Part shown: piece by piece, positions 42,580 through 51,554 of the stretch
Position numbering within the stretch: position 1 is the stretch's first letter
Layout of the letters: every line of letters begins with the position of its first letter
Assembly: GCA_020636075.1 (NCBI GenBank)
Contig: JACJYO010000005.1
Coordinates: 531,916-595,915 of the forward strand
Reading direction: 5' to 3'
DNA length: 64,000 nucleotides
From: Lewinellaceae bacterium
Lineage (GTDB): Bacteria > Bacteroidota > Bacteroidia > Chitinophagales > Saprospiraceae
Notes under the pieces: generated by a model
What the model saw: only the letters and a program-made list of their open reading frames with translations
What the model was told of the DNA's origin: nothing
Databases searched by the model: none
Translations under genes and position numbers: made by a program

Positions 42580-43632
42580 ATGCGCACCATTAAAGGCCCG
42601 GCAATTTTTCTCGCCCAGTTTATGGGTGATACTGCTCCGTTTAATTCACTGGAAAACATTTGTACATGGGCCGCCGATTTGGGCTATACGGGTGTGCAGA
42701 TCCCAACCTGGGATAGCCGGTTGATCGATCTGCCAACAGCCGCCGAAAGTAAAACATATTGCGATGACCTGCGAGGCCGCGTGGAAGCTTGTGGGGGGCA
42801 GATCACCGAACTCAGTACGCATTTGCAGGGACAATTGGTGGCAGTGCATCCGGCCTATGACCTGATGTTCGATGCCTTTGCGCCCGAAGCACTGCATGGT
42901 AAGCCCCAGGCCCGCACGGAGTGGGCCATTCAAACGTTGAAACAAGCGGCAAAGGCCAGTCAGCATCTAGGTTTAAAGGCCCACGTTACATTCTCGGGGG
43001 CACTGATCTGGCATACGGTATATCCCTGGCCACAGCGCCCGCAAGGCTTGGTCGAGGCGGCATTTAAGGAGCTGGCGAGCCGCTGGGTACCTATTTTGAA
43101 TGCGTTCGACGCTGCGGGAGTGGATCTGTGTTACGAAATTCACCCGGGAGAAGATTTGCACGACGGCGTTACCTTTGAACGTTTTCTTGCCGCCACCGGA
43201 AATCATCCCCGCTGCCACATCCTTTACGATCCATCTCATTTTGTGCTGCAGCAATTGGATTACCTGCAATACCTGGATATCTACCACGAGCGGATCAAAA
43301 TGTTTCACGTCAAAGACGCTGAATTCAGGCCCAACGGACGCAGTGGCGTGTACGGCGGCTACCAAAGCTGGGTTGAGCGTCCGGGCCGTTTTCGTTCGCT
43401 TGGCGATGGGCAGGTGGATTTCAAGTCCATTTTTTCAAAACTTGCCCAATACGGCTTTGACGGCTGGGCTGTGCTCGAGTGGGAGTGTTGTATCAAAGAC
43501 GCCGCACAGGGCGCACGCGAAGGGGCGCCATTTATTCGCGATCATATAATTACGGTGACCGAAAAGGCTTTCGACGATTTTGCCGGTGGTGCAACCGATG
43601 AAGCCCTTTTGAAGCGGATCATCGGTGGCTGA
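42580..43632 (+). CDS. Sugar phosphate isomerase/epimerase (AP endonuclease-2 fold)
   Basis: The 350-residue TIM barrel has metal-binding residues in CYEIHPGEDLHDG and ILYDPSHFVLQ, then HVKDAEF and WAVLEWECCIKD. These match the sugar phosphate isomerase/epimerase group. Its opening, GPAIFLAQFMGDTAPFNSLENI, is typical of a conserved subgroup found with oxidative inositol or glucose metabolism genes, but none is adjacent here. The substrate is therefore unknown. Confidence 0.85.
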   Translation: MRTIKGPAIFLAQFMGDTAPFNSLENICTWAADLGYTGVQIPTWDSRLIDLPTAAESKTYCDDLRGRVEACGGQITELSTHLQGQLVAVHPAYDLMFDAFAPEALHGKPQARTEWAIQTLKQAAKASQHLGLKAHVTFSGALIWHTVYPWPQRPQGLVEAAFKELASRWVPILNAFDAAGVDLCYEIHPGEDLHDGVTFERFLAATGNHPRCHILYDPSHFVLQQLDYLQYLDIYHERIKMFHVKDAEFRPNGRSGVYGGYQSWVERPGRFRSLGDGQVDFKSIFSKLAQYGFDGWAVLEWECCIKDAAQGAREGAPFIRDHIITVTEKAFDDFAGGATDEALLKRIIGG

Positions 43633-43670
43633 GCGCGAGACTATTTTTTTTAAATACCAGCCGGTTTTGT

Positions 43671-44669
43671 ATGCGCAATGCAAAATGTATCTTTTTTCTA
43701 TTCCTGCTATCCGGATGTTCGCGTAGTGAGGGAAAAACGATATTTGATTATATCCAATTTCTATTGAGCCAGGATACCTGGTTTCGTTGGATTGCCTGCA
43801 TCCTGCTGGTCTATTTGTTTTTACAGATTTTGCGGATTTTCCGTCTGGCTTTCCAGTTTTTGTTTCGCTTTATTAAAAAAACCTACCGGTTCACCTTCAT
43901 TTGGGGGAAGCGGAATCTGATCATAATTGCCGTGCTGGGCACGCTGCTTTGGGCGTTCAGTTTGCCCTTGATTGATCTTTTGCAGGATATCGAACAGCGC
44001 TTTTTTTACCCGGTGTATGTAGACGAGTTTTCAAATTTCTCGGAAGAACATTTGACGGTCATTTTCGAAGCTGAACTGAGCAATACCATGGATCCCTACC
44101 ACAAATCCGTGGTGCTGCGCCGCACAAGGGAAATTGCTGCTAAAATTCAGTCAACTCCTTTGGCAATTTACGAAGCAGCCTACCTGGAATGTGGACTCAA
44201 GCCCTTCGAAGTGCGGACGGACCAGGTGGCTGCAGGCTGGATTCAGTTTACCCGAGCCGGCCTGCAAAGCCTGGTGTACAAAGGGAAACCCGTTCGTTTT
44301 GAAGCGGTTTTGAGCGCCTGTAAAAACAAGGACATCAATTTTATGATGGATCTGACCGAGGTGTATCTGGTGCGCAAATACGAGCGGTCGGGCCGGGTGC
44401 CGCTCAATAATACCATCGATCTTTACCTGGCTATTTTTGCACCGGCGTTTATTGGCGCGCCTTCGGACAAAGTTGTATACGAGGGTTTCAACAACCCCAG
44501 TTATTTTAAAAATGCCGGGCTCGATGGCTGGTATGTCGCTGAAGATTCCCCGGGGCGCAAACAAATTTTTAGCAAGACTTCCGAACGCGACGGAAAGATT
44601 ACCATTTATGAAATTTTTCTGGCCATCGAATCCAAGAAAAACCGCCTGGTGCACCGCTATTTAAATTAG
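43671..44669 (+). CDS. Membrane-anchored lysozyme-like (transglycosylase-fold) protein
   Basis: The 332-residue protein has an N-terminal signal with a lipobox-like LLSGC, then two hydrophobic segments (about 37-57 and 82-104). The C-terminal half resembles phage-tail/lysozyme-like enzymes. An acidic residue is set in AAYLECGLKPF (E near 172), AAGWIQFTRAGL follows where GLIQFMPxTA is usual, and later TIDLYLAIFAPAFIGAPSDKV and NAGLDGWY. I infer a divergent peptidoglycan-lytic or peptidoglycan-binding protein. The catalytic activity is uncertain because the core motifs are altered. Confidence 0.68.
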   Translation: MRNAKCIFFLFLLSGCSRSEGKTIFDYIQFLLSQDTWFRWIACILLVYLFLQILRIFRLAFQFLFRFIKKTYRFTFIWGKRNLIIIAVLGTLLWAFSLPLIDLLQDIEQRFFYPVYVDEFSNFSEEHLTVIFEAELSNTMDPYHKSVVLRRTREIAAKIQSTPLAIYEAAYLECGLKPFEVRTDQVAAGWIQFTRAGLQSLVYKGKPVRFEAVLSACKNKDINFMMDLTEVYLVRKYERSGRVPLNNTIDLYLAIFAPAFIGAPSDKVVYEGFNNPSYFKNAGLDGWYVAEDSPGRKQIFSKTSERDGKITIYEIFLAIESKKNRLVHRYLN

Positions 44670-44815
44670 CAATTTGTCGTTTTCCAGTTTTTAGGGTTTT
44701 TAGTTAAATCATTGTTTTACAGATGCATTTTTACCCTTTTTGGGCTAAATTTGAGACGATTTACCCTTTTTTTAATCCGATAATGTCTTAATAAAAGACT
44801 TACACCGCCTTACGT

Positions 44816-45781
44816 ATGAAAAGTTTCCCACTACTGTTTTGTGCGCTTTGTTTCCTGGGCGCTATTCCCGCCAGTTCGTACGCCATCACCAAGACGGAAC
44901 AAGTTGAGCGTTACTTGGGTACCTTCCGGTACAAAAATGACCGTCCACGCGGTGTTGTAAAATTTATTTTTCAAAAAGCCGTGCTCAAACGGCAAGGCGA
45001 CGGCAAGAAAAACTACGAACAGCTGCTCTTCAACGAGCGTTATTTCTCCAACCGCGACAATGCCGGCCGGCTTTTGGGCATACAAATCGTGTATCAAGGG
45101 AATACCACCACGATCCGTCCTGAATCCCCCAAAGACCCCGAAGCGCCAAAGGAGGCGGCGCCACCCAAAACTACCAAGGCGCAAATTGTGCCTGCCGCCA
45201 AATCCACACGCGAACCTAAAACGTTGCAAACCAACAGTTCGGTTGCTGCAGCTGCCCAAACCCTCACCCGCGACCCGGTACGTCCGCGGCAAAACGAAGC
45301 GCCTACTTCCACAGGTATTTCACTGCCCGACTCCAATGCTGTCGCCCGGAATATTGAAGACGCCAAAGAGCAAATTACCGGCTGGAAAGGCAAAATGTGG
45401 CAGACGGTTCAGCCTGCCTGGGAATTTGTTATGTGGGTATTCAGCAGCCTGATTGTGGTGCTGATCTGCTTTGCCGGTATTTGCCGCTATGTGGCAAAAA
45501 CGGCCGCAACCGAAAGTTTGATCAACAGCTACGGCCGGATCATTGTCGGCCGCTGGATCGTTTCGGCACATCAAAACGCCGCCGCGCTCCTGTTGGTTGT
45601 TACCTGGATCATTGCGATCGTGCTTCTTATTGACGTGTTCATGTGGCTGGTCTTTCTCAACCTCCCGATCTGGACGCTCTTGCTTATCTGGTTTCCCATC
45701 CTTTGGCTGGCCGAAAAACTGACAAGTTGGATCGTTCCCAACATCACCGTTGTTGGTCCGGGCGGTGAGGAGCACCGGTAA
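44816..45781 (+). CDS. Secreted/membrane protein with Pro-rich linker and C-terminal helices
   Basis: I do not recognise a family. The 321-residue protein has a signal peptide (about 1-23, ending SSYAI). A conserved-looking basic domain follows (about 24-100: EQVERYLGTFRYKNDRPRGVVKFIF), then a long Pro/Lys/Thr-rich linker (about 105-180). Three membrane helices complete it (about 203-225, 255-280, 282-302). The layout suggests a periplasmic head on a flexible tether. Confidence 0.7.
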   Translation: MKSFPLLFCALCFLGAIPASSYAITKTEQVERYLGTFRYKNDRPRGVVKFIFQKAVLKRQGDGKKNYEQLLFNERYFSNRDNAGRLLGIQIVYQGNTTTIRPESPKDPEAPKEAAPPKTTKAQIVPAAKSTREPKTLQTNSSVAAAAQTLTRDPVRPRQNEAPTSTGISLPDSNAVARNIEDAKEQITGWKGKMWQTVQPAWEFVMWVFSSLIVVLICFAGICRYVAKTAATESLINSYGRIIVGRWIVSAHQNAAALLLVVTWIIAIVLLIDVFMWLVFLNLPIWTLLLIWFPILWLAEKLTSWIVPNITVVGPGGEEHR

Positions 45782-45864
45782 GGCTGCTGCGCCGCCTAAT
45801 TTTATCATTCTTTCGTCGTCGGCTTTCGAGGTTTTTTAAATTTAATAGTACGTTCCTGCCTAAG

Positions 45865-45892
45865 GGTATATATAGATCTATAGACTATATAC
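45865..45892. promoter_or_regulatory. AT-rich palindromic region before the foreign-looking gene
   Basis: TATAGATCTATA (45871-45882) is a perfect 12-nt palindrome inside a larger imperfect inverted repeat of GTATATA. It lies about 100 nt before the AT-rich gene and could be an operator. Confidence 0.35.
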
Positions 45893-45982
45893 TCATAAAT
45901 AAACCTGTCCCTACATCAGGGTTTGATCAATTGTTGGGGATAGATATAAATGCTCTAGTTACAAGTAATAAAAAATTATTCT

Positions 45983-46966
45983 ATGTTAAACAATCAAGAT
46001 ATAAAAGCACTTGCAGTTCTCTTCGGCTCATACTATGCTGGTTTATGGCTGTTTTTAGAATCGGCGGCTTTCTTTGAATCAGGCATTGTTGGTTCAAAGG
46101 GTTTTTACTCTCATCTACTATTTGCTATTTCGGCCCTTATTTTTAGTGTAGTCACAAGGCTTATTGTGAAAAAATTTTATGAGCCTAATCCAATGAAATT
46201 GTTATTGGATAACATTAGGAGAGAGACAAATGAGACAAAAAAACTTATAGTTAATATTTTAAATGATGAAAACAAATACAAGTATAAGATGCTGTTGTGG
46301 CGCTTGTCTACTGAAAAAAGCAAGTACTCACAAATTAATGGTGGCCATTGGACAATCAAGGCGCTTAAAAAATATGACTTTATAAGGTATGTTTTTGGTC
46401 ATATTGTACTTAGTATGGATAAGAATGATGAATATCTAACATTATCCTGTCTGGATTTTTGGGCAGAAGATCGTGTCGGCGAAACAGCATTTTTTGAAAA
46501 AAACTTTAATAAGGCTGTCGAAGGTTCAACGATTAAACGAATTATTATAATTGATAACGAAATATTTGAGAACCCATCACCTGAATTTGAAAAAGACAGA
46601 AAAAATTTGATTTATCTCGTAGAAGAATTCTCAGATAAATATGAAAAATATGAACCGTTAATATCTAAGATGACAAATTTTGAGATATTCTTTTATTTAT
46701 CTAAAAATTATAAAAAAGATATTGGAACTGAGGTGCCTTATGCCCTATTAAGTAACAAAGAGCAAAACAGCTTTATGGCAGTTCTTCCGTATATACCTCA
46801 AGATAATTTTGGGACAGAAGTGCCACATATAGAAATTTGGATTACCAATAATGAAAACACAAATCAATATACTGATTATAAAAACAAGTTTACTTATTTC
46901 AGAAATAAAACTAAGGACCTTTTAACAGTGAAAGACATGGCAATTAAAATTAAAAAGTTGAAATAG
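45983..46966 (+). CDS. AT-rich two-helix membrane protein of unknown function
   Basis: The 327-residue protein has two N-terminal membrane helices (about 9-30 and 38-62) and a cytoplasmic domain rich in Lys, Glu, Asn and Ile. I do not recognise a family. A central segment (YLTLSCLDFWAEDRVGETAFF, then FNKAVEGSTIKRIIIIDNEIF) looks like an alpha/beta fold. The gene is about one third GC by eye, far below its neighbours at around one half, with codon use to match, and the flanks are also AT-rich. It is alone on its transcription unit. I infer recent acquisition; any defence or signalling role is speculation. Confidence 0.75.
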   Translation: MLNNQDIKALAVLFGSYYAGLWLFLESAAFFESGIVGSKGFYSHLLFAISALIFSVVTRLIVKKFYEPNPMKLLLDNIRRETNETKKLIVNILNDENKYKYKMLLWRLSTEKSKYSQINGGHWTIKALKKYDFIRYVFGHIVLSMDKNDEYLTLSCLDFWAEDRVGETAFFEKNFNKAVEGSTIKRIIIIDNEIFENPSPEFEKDRKNLIYLVEEFSDKYEKYEPLISKMTNFEIFFYLSKNYKKDIGTEVPYALLSNKEQNSFMAVLPYIPQDNFGTEVPHIEIWITNNENTNQYTDYKNKFTYFRNKTKDLLTVKDMAIKIKKLK

Positions 46967-47045
46967 CGTCTTTCCCTTTTGTAATTAGATTTTACTTTTA
47001 ATGCAAGTATATTGAAAAATTTGGAGCCTTTACAGCCAACGCATA

Positions 47046-48935
47046 ATGCGGGAAAGTCGTCATTTAAGTGTGGTGCTTAAAATTGCATGCACTGTTTTTA
47101 GATATAAGTTAACCGGGCTCCTCATGCTGTGCCTGGCTGTACCGGCATTGGGCTTTGCCCAAGCTTTACGTGTGTTTGTAGCGCCGGCTGATGCCGCTCC
47201 TTTTGGGCAACTTGCCGGAAAGCTTACCCCCCGCCTACAACAAATTGCAGCTGACACCTTTTTTATCCCGGCTGCTCCTTCCGGGCTGGATTCCGCTGCG
47301 CATACGCTGCTCGGCCACCTGCGGGCAAACGCCTATCTCGCCGCTTCCCTCGACAGCCTCACTTACCTGAACGACAGCCTTGCCACTGCCCGGCTTTATC
47401 TGGGGCCGCCGATGCGCTGGGTGCGTCTGGAAGCCGCAGCGAATGGCAATCAACGTTGGCTGGAGGCCAGCGGCTTCCGGGAAAAACTGTTTACCGATAA
47501 GCCGTTGCGTTACGATGTATTGCTCCGCCTGGAACAACAACTTTTGCAACAGGCAGAAAATACGGGCTATCCCTTTGCCAGTGTACGGCTCGACAGCGTG
47601 CAAGTACTGGGTGATGGCGGGGTATCCGCGCAGATTCTAGTAGATCCGGGGCGTTTTTTCACTTTTACAGACTTGAAAATCGCAGGCAATTTGCGTCTGC
47701 CAAAATCCTATTTGCCGCAATACCTTGGCCTGCATCCGGGCTCGCCCTATAGCCATGCCCGGGTGTTGCGCATTCGGCAGCGATTGAATACGCTGCTGTT
47801 TGTAGAAACGCTGGCTAATCCGACCGTTACTTTCGCAGGAAACGAAGCACGTGTCAACCTGTTTTTGCAAAAAAAACGCGCCAGTCGATTCGATTTTATC
47901 ATTGGCTTGCTGCCGAGGTCGGGTGCTTCTGCAACAGATGGCCGGCTTTTGCTCACGGGTTCGTTGAGTGCCGGATTACTGAATGCGTTCAACCTGGGGG
48001 AACATCTGTCGCTCGAACTGGAACGTCTCCGCCCGGAAACTCAGAAACTGGACGTGCAGGCCGGTATCCCGTACTTGTTTGGACTGCCTTTCGGGCTGGA
48101 AGGGCGCCTGGGTATTTTCCGGCGCGACAGCACCTGGGTAGATGCGCAAAGTGAATTGGGTGTGCAGTACCTGCTGGAAGGCGGGAACTTTATCCAGTTT
48201 TTTTGGGAAAACAAATCGTCGTCGCTCCAAAAAATAGACACCCTGGCGATCATTCAAAGCCGGCGCCTGCCTACGGTGCTCGATTTGCGGCAAAATGGTT
48301 TCGGCCTGGAAGCAACGCTCAACCAACTCGACTACCGTTTCAATCCGCGCAAAGGTTGGTTTTTAAACCTGCGAGCCGTAGCGGGCTTCAATTCCGTATT
48401 GCGCAATTCCACGATTGAAGCCCTGCGCGATCCTGCCGACCCCGAATTTCAATTTTCCAGTTTATATGATGCCGTTGCCGGTCGGGTGGCGCGGTACCGG
48501 CTGGAGGCACAGGCCGATTATTTCATCCCGCTTTTTGTGCGAAGCACGCTGAAACTCAGCATGCGCGGCGGCGGCATTTTTTCTGAAAAACCCATATACG
48601 CCAACGAGCAGTACCGCCTTGGCGGCAGTAAGCGGCTTCGCGGATTTGACGAGGAGAGTTTATTTGCCACGCGTTTTGCCATAGCCACGCTGGAATACCG
48701 GTTGTTGCTCAGCCAAAATGCTTTTTTATCGGCCTTTTCAGATTATGGGTATCTGGAAAACCTGACCGATCGGAACCGGTTTTTTCTGCGCCCCTGGGGC
48801 CTTGGCGCCGGGCTGAACCTTGAAACGCAAGCAGGAATCTTTGGTATTAGCCTGGCGGTTGGCCGACGCGATGCGGGAATGGCGGTGGATTGGCGCGCGC
48901 CTAAATTCCATCTGGGCTATGTGAATCTATTTTGA
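47046..48935 (+). CDS. BamA/TamA-family outer-membrane barrel protein
   Basis: The 629-residue protein has a signal region ending GFAQA near residue 40. POTRA-like domains follow (about 150-275: FFTFTDLKIAGNLRLPKSYLPQYLGLHPGSPYS). A 16-strand-type barrel region extends to the C-terminal VNLF and contains the key loop motif LRGFDEE (about 540). BamA relatives fold or export proteins at the outer membrane. It has fewer POTRA domains than BamA, so it resembles TamA-like or surface-export members. The exact role is not assigned. Confidence 0.87.
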   Translation: MRESRHLSVVLKIACTVFRYKLTGLLMLCLAVPALGFAQALRVFVAPADAAPFGQLAGKLTPRLQQIAADTFFIPAAPSGLDSAAHTLLGHLRANAYLAASLDSLTYLNDSLATARLYLGPPMRWVRLEAAANGNQRWLEASGFREKLFTDKPLRYDVLLRLEQQLLQQAENTGYPFASVRLDSVQVLGDGGVSAQILVDPGRFFTFTDLKIAGNLRLPKSYLPQYLGLHPGSPYSHARVLRIRQRLNTLLFVETLANPTVTFAGNEARVNLFLQKKRASRFDFIIGLLPRSGASATDGRLLLTGSLSAGLLNAFNLGEHLSLELERLRPETQKLDVQAGIPYLFGLPFGLEGRLGIFRRDSTWVDAQSELGVQYLLEGGNFIQFFWENKSSSLQKIDTLAIIQSRRLPTVLDLRQNGFGLEATLNQLDYRFNPRKGWFLNLRAVAGFNSVLRNSTIEALRDPADPEFQFSSLYDAVAGRVARYRLEAQADYFIPLFVRSTLKLSMRGGGIFSEKPIYANEQYRLGGSKRLRGFDEESLFATRFAIATLEYRLLLSQNAFLSAFSDYGYLENLTDRNRFFLRPWGLGAGLNLETQAGIFGISLAVGRRDAGMAVDWRAPKFHLGYVNLF

Positions 48936-48990
48936 TGGCACCACGAGGTGTCAGCGCATGCGTGCCCCTGTTTTTTCCAAAACCTGATCA

Positions 48991-49686
48991 TCAACTTTTG
49001 GGATTGCCCTGCTCTAGGGGCTTGGCTTCAAGTTCAAATGAAAGAGTCACCACATCTTCAATCATCTGGTCTTTAGCTGTGCCGAGCATGCCAGAGCGGA
49101 AACTGATGCCCCATTTGGTTCGGTTGATGATGAAGGAAACCGACTCTGCATGCAAACTGTTGTTGGCCTCCCATATTTTTACAGGTACATTGACAGGTTT
49201 GGATTGGTCTTTAATTGTCAACATGCCGCGAATAATCCAGTTAAATGCCGGTTGGCTGCTGGGTAAGACTTCTAAAACATCAAAACTGGCCTCCGGATAT
49301 TTTTTTACGTTAAAAAAGTCGTTGTCTTTCAAGTGTGATTCTAACGTTGCTTTGTCGCGCGGGTCATCCATATTGGTGACGGTAATGGATGGCATGTCGA
49401 AGATGACCTTGCCACTGAGCACCTGACCCTGGTTGACAATTATTTCACCCTTCGAAATCCTGATATTCCCATTGTGCAGAATACCAATCGCTTTTTTGGC
49501 CGACCAATGCACTGTGCCGCCAATCACGGCATAAGGCATTGCGCCATCTGAAGGTACGGGGTTAAGCCGAATGGTATCAGGCTTTGTTGCAGTATCTGGC
49601 TGTGCTTCGGGCGCCGAATTTTTGCAGGAAAAAAAGGACAGATTGCAGAGCAGCGCAGCGGAGAAAATTAGCGATATTGGTTTCAT
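48991..49686 (-). CDS. YceI family lipoprotein
   Basis: The 231-residue protein has a lipobox (SFFSC, Cys near 18), a Pro/Asp-rich linker and a YceI lipocalin-like beta barrel (about 60-225). The barrel shows GGTVHWSAKKAIGILHNGNIRISKGEI, then DNDFFNVKKYPEASFDVLEV. YceI proteins bind isoprenoid quinones or similar lipids in the periplasm. The ATG at 49686 is used because it begins the signal sequence. Confidence 0.9.
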   Translation of the reverse strand: MKPISLIFSAALLCNLSFFSCKNSAPEAQPDTATKPDTIRLNPVPSDGAMPYAVIGGTVHWSAKKAIGILHNGNIRISKGEIIVNQGQVLSGKVIFDMPSITVTNMDDPRDKATLESHLKDNDFFNVKKYPEASFDVLEVLPSSQPAFNWIIRGMLTIKDQSKPVNVPVKIWEANNSLHAESVSFIINRTKWGISFRSGMLGTAKDQMIEDVVTLSFELEAKPLEQGNPKS

Positions 49687-49810
49687 AGATGACGATACAA
49701 AATGGTGATGGAGCACAAAAGTACGTTTAGCTTTGTTGAAAAAAAATTAGTGCCCAGGGCAGCGCTTTTATTGCTCCGGCGTTTTCCTTGCGCACCGATA
49801 ACGAACGACT

Positions 49811-50611
49811 ATGCCCTTATCTGATTTACATTGCAAGATTGCCGGATTCCTCCTGATTTTGGTACTGGGAGGCTGTAATACGCCACTGTATGAAGAGCCG
49901 GAAATAATTGTGACGTTGGACCCTGAATTTACAGTTGATCTATTTGAGCAGCGGAATCCTGTAGATGGCGCTCCTGTTTTTGGTCTTTGGATCGAAAGCA
50001 TGAAACAATTTAATTGCGGAAATTATACGATTGAGGCTGTGGTGCAGGTACAAGCCGGTGCAATTTCAGTTGATATACAGGAAATACAGACTCCCGACAC
50101 TTGTCAGGGAGCCCCAGGTCAGGCAAAAGGTTTTCTGCCTGTTGGGCAGCTGGCAAACGGTACCTATCGGTTTTCACTTTCACTGAGTCCGGTGATTAAA
50201 AGTGAAGGGACACTGAGTGTTCAAAGTGGCCATTACGAGCTTAGTCTGCCAGTGCAGCAAGGAATTGATTTTCAGAATCGGGTACTCGAAACAATACCCG
50301 ACGCCTATATCTGGGGATATGCCAGTACCCCGACCGAACCGGACGAGCCTGTGGCGGATCAGTTGGTTCAAAATTTAAAGACGCTTACACAGGAACCGGC
50401 ATTGCTACCGGGTTTTTACAGCTACTTTACCGTGTCGGGTGCCGGGCAATATTTTTTTCATAGGAGCATAGCGCCGATGGGGCAGCACCGACCCTTTTTA
50501 CGGCGTTTGCCCGGAGGGCCGAATGGTGTACGCAGTGTTTTGGAGGGATACCGGAATAACCCCGGGCAGCCACTGGAAGTTCGTTGCTTGTCGACTTTTG
50601 GGAAATTGTGA
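49811..50611 (+). CDS. Lipoprotein of unknown function
   Basis: I do not recognise a family. The 266-residue protein has a lipobox (LGGCN, Cys22) and several short beta segments with paired cysteines (FNCGNY and DTCQGAPG, possibly a disulphide). The C-terminal part is rich in Gly, Pro and Arg. A hairpin of the CACGGAG family follows. Confidence 0.7.
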   Translation: MPLSDLHCKIAGFLLILVLGGCNTPLYEEPEIIVTLDPEFTVDLFEQRNPVDGAPVFGLWIESMKQFNCGNYTIEAVVQVQAGAISVDIQEIQTPDTCQGAPGQAKGFLPVGQLANGTYRFSLSLSPVIKSEGTLSVQSGHYELSLPVQQGIDFQNRVLETIPDAYIWGYASTPTEPDEPVADQLVQNLKTLTQEPALLPGFYSYFTVSGAGQYFFHRSIAPMGQHRPFLRRLPGGPNGVRSVLEGYRNNPGQPLEVRCLSTFGKL

Positions 50612-50682
50612 TTCCGATAGTTTGGCGTAACAGGAGGGTGTCTCAAAAGAGAGGAATCTGAAATGCCCGCCGTAGATTATTT

Positions 50683-50741
50683 ACCATGGAGACACGGAGG
50701 CCACGGAGTTTGATTCTCCGTGGCCTCCGTGTCTCCATGGT
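50683..50741. repeat. CACGGAG-type long hairpin, copy 2
   Basis: A perfect 26-bp stem (50683-50708 with 50716-50741) and a 7-nt loop lie between convergent genes. It has ATGGAG where copies 1 and 4 have ACGGAG, with a matching change in the other arm. Confidence 0.95.
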
Positions 50742-50795
50742 GAAAATTAGGAGCTACCTGCGCGTGTGAAGACTTATGATATTTAACCGGTTGGA

Positions 50796-51491
50796 TTACT
50801 TTTTCCGTTTGCGGAAGTTTCCATAGTTGCGTTTTCCTCCCCGGCCTTTTCCGGAATTTTTCCCCCGGCCACGTTGGTTGCTGCCATGGCGCTGAAGGTC
50901 CCGGTCTTTTTTATTGGCGCTAAAGGCAAGAATGTCGAGGGAGCTATGCCCTTCGTGCAGTTCCAGTTGGCCGTCGGACAGAATTTCCAGGTCATCCTTC
51001 ACAACGTCATCGCTCACATAGTGTTCGCGATTCCAGGTCTTATAAGCCAGTTTCATGTAGGAGGCAATGACTTCGACAAAACCTTCTTTTTTAGGTCCAT
51101 CGGGCATTTCAATTGCCTTTTTGATCAGAGTTTGAACGTTGTATCCGTAATGGCGCAGCCGTTGGGTGGTAGGCGGGTAAGGAATACGTTCTACCTGAAC
51201 TTTATCCTCTTTGGCGCGAATGGTAATCCCGGGTGGCGGCTCAACGTCGAGGTCATGTCCGGCGATGGCAAAGGCGTGGTTCCACAGCTTTTCGCGGTAG
51301 TCTTCCATATTTCTGTTGCCAGCCGGATTGAGCTGTTGCATAAGGCCGATGATGGCCTCTACAGTTTTCTGCCGTTTTGGTTTTTCCGGGATGGTTTTGG
51401 CAAATTCCAGCATTTGCTGGATCGTCCGGCCGTATTCCGGATAGTGCACGTCTTCGCGTTCGGTATTATACGCTATATCGAGTTTATTCAC
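50796..51491 (-). CDS. DUF4290 protein with a basic Gly/Arg-rich tail
   Basis: The 231-residue protein is a Bacteroidota-specific DUF4290 protein (about 1-190: LDIAYNTEREDVHYPEYGRTIQQM). It is followed by an RG-rich basic tail of about 35 residues (RGRGKNSGKGRGGKRNYG). The tail suggests nucleic acid or ribosome binding. Start is GTG at 51491, with no in-frame ATG upstream. The glmS gene lies 63 nt upstream on the same strand. Confidence 0.85.
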   Translation of the reverse strand: MNKLDIAYNTEREDVHYPEYGRTIQQMLEFAKTIPEKPKRQKTVEAIIGLMQQLNPAGNRNMEDYREKLWNHAFAIAGHDLDVEPPPGITIRAKEDKVQVERIPYPPTTQRLRHYGYNVQTLIKKAIEMPDGPKKEGFVEVIASYMKLAYKTWNREHYVSDDVVKDDLEILSDGQLELHEGHSSLDILAFSANKKDRDLQRHGSNQRGRGKNSGKGRGGKRNYGNFRKRKK

Positions 51492-51554
51492 GAGCTGAGA
51501 TTTAGTATGCGAAATAAGTACAGGTTTTATTGGGGCAAATAGGTTTCGTAAAAT

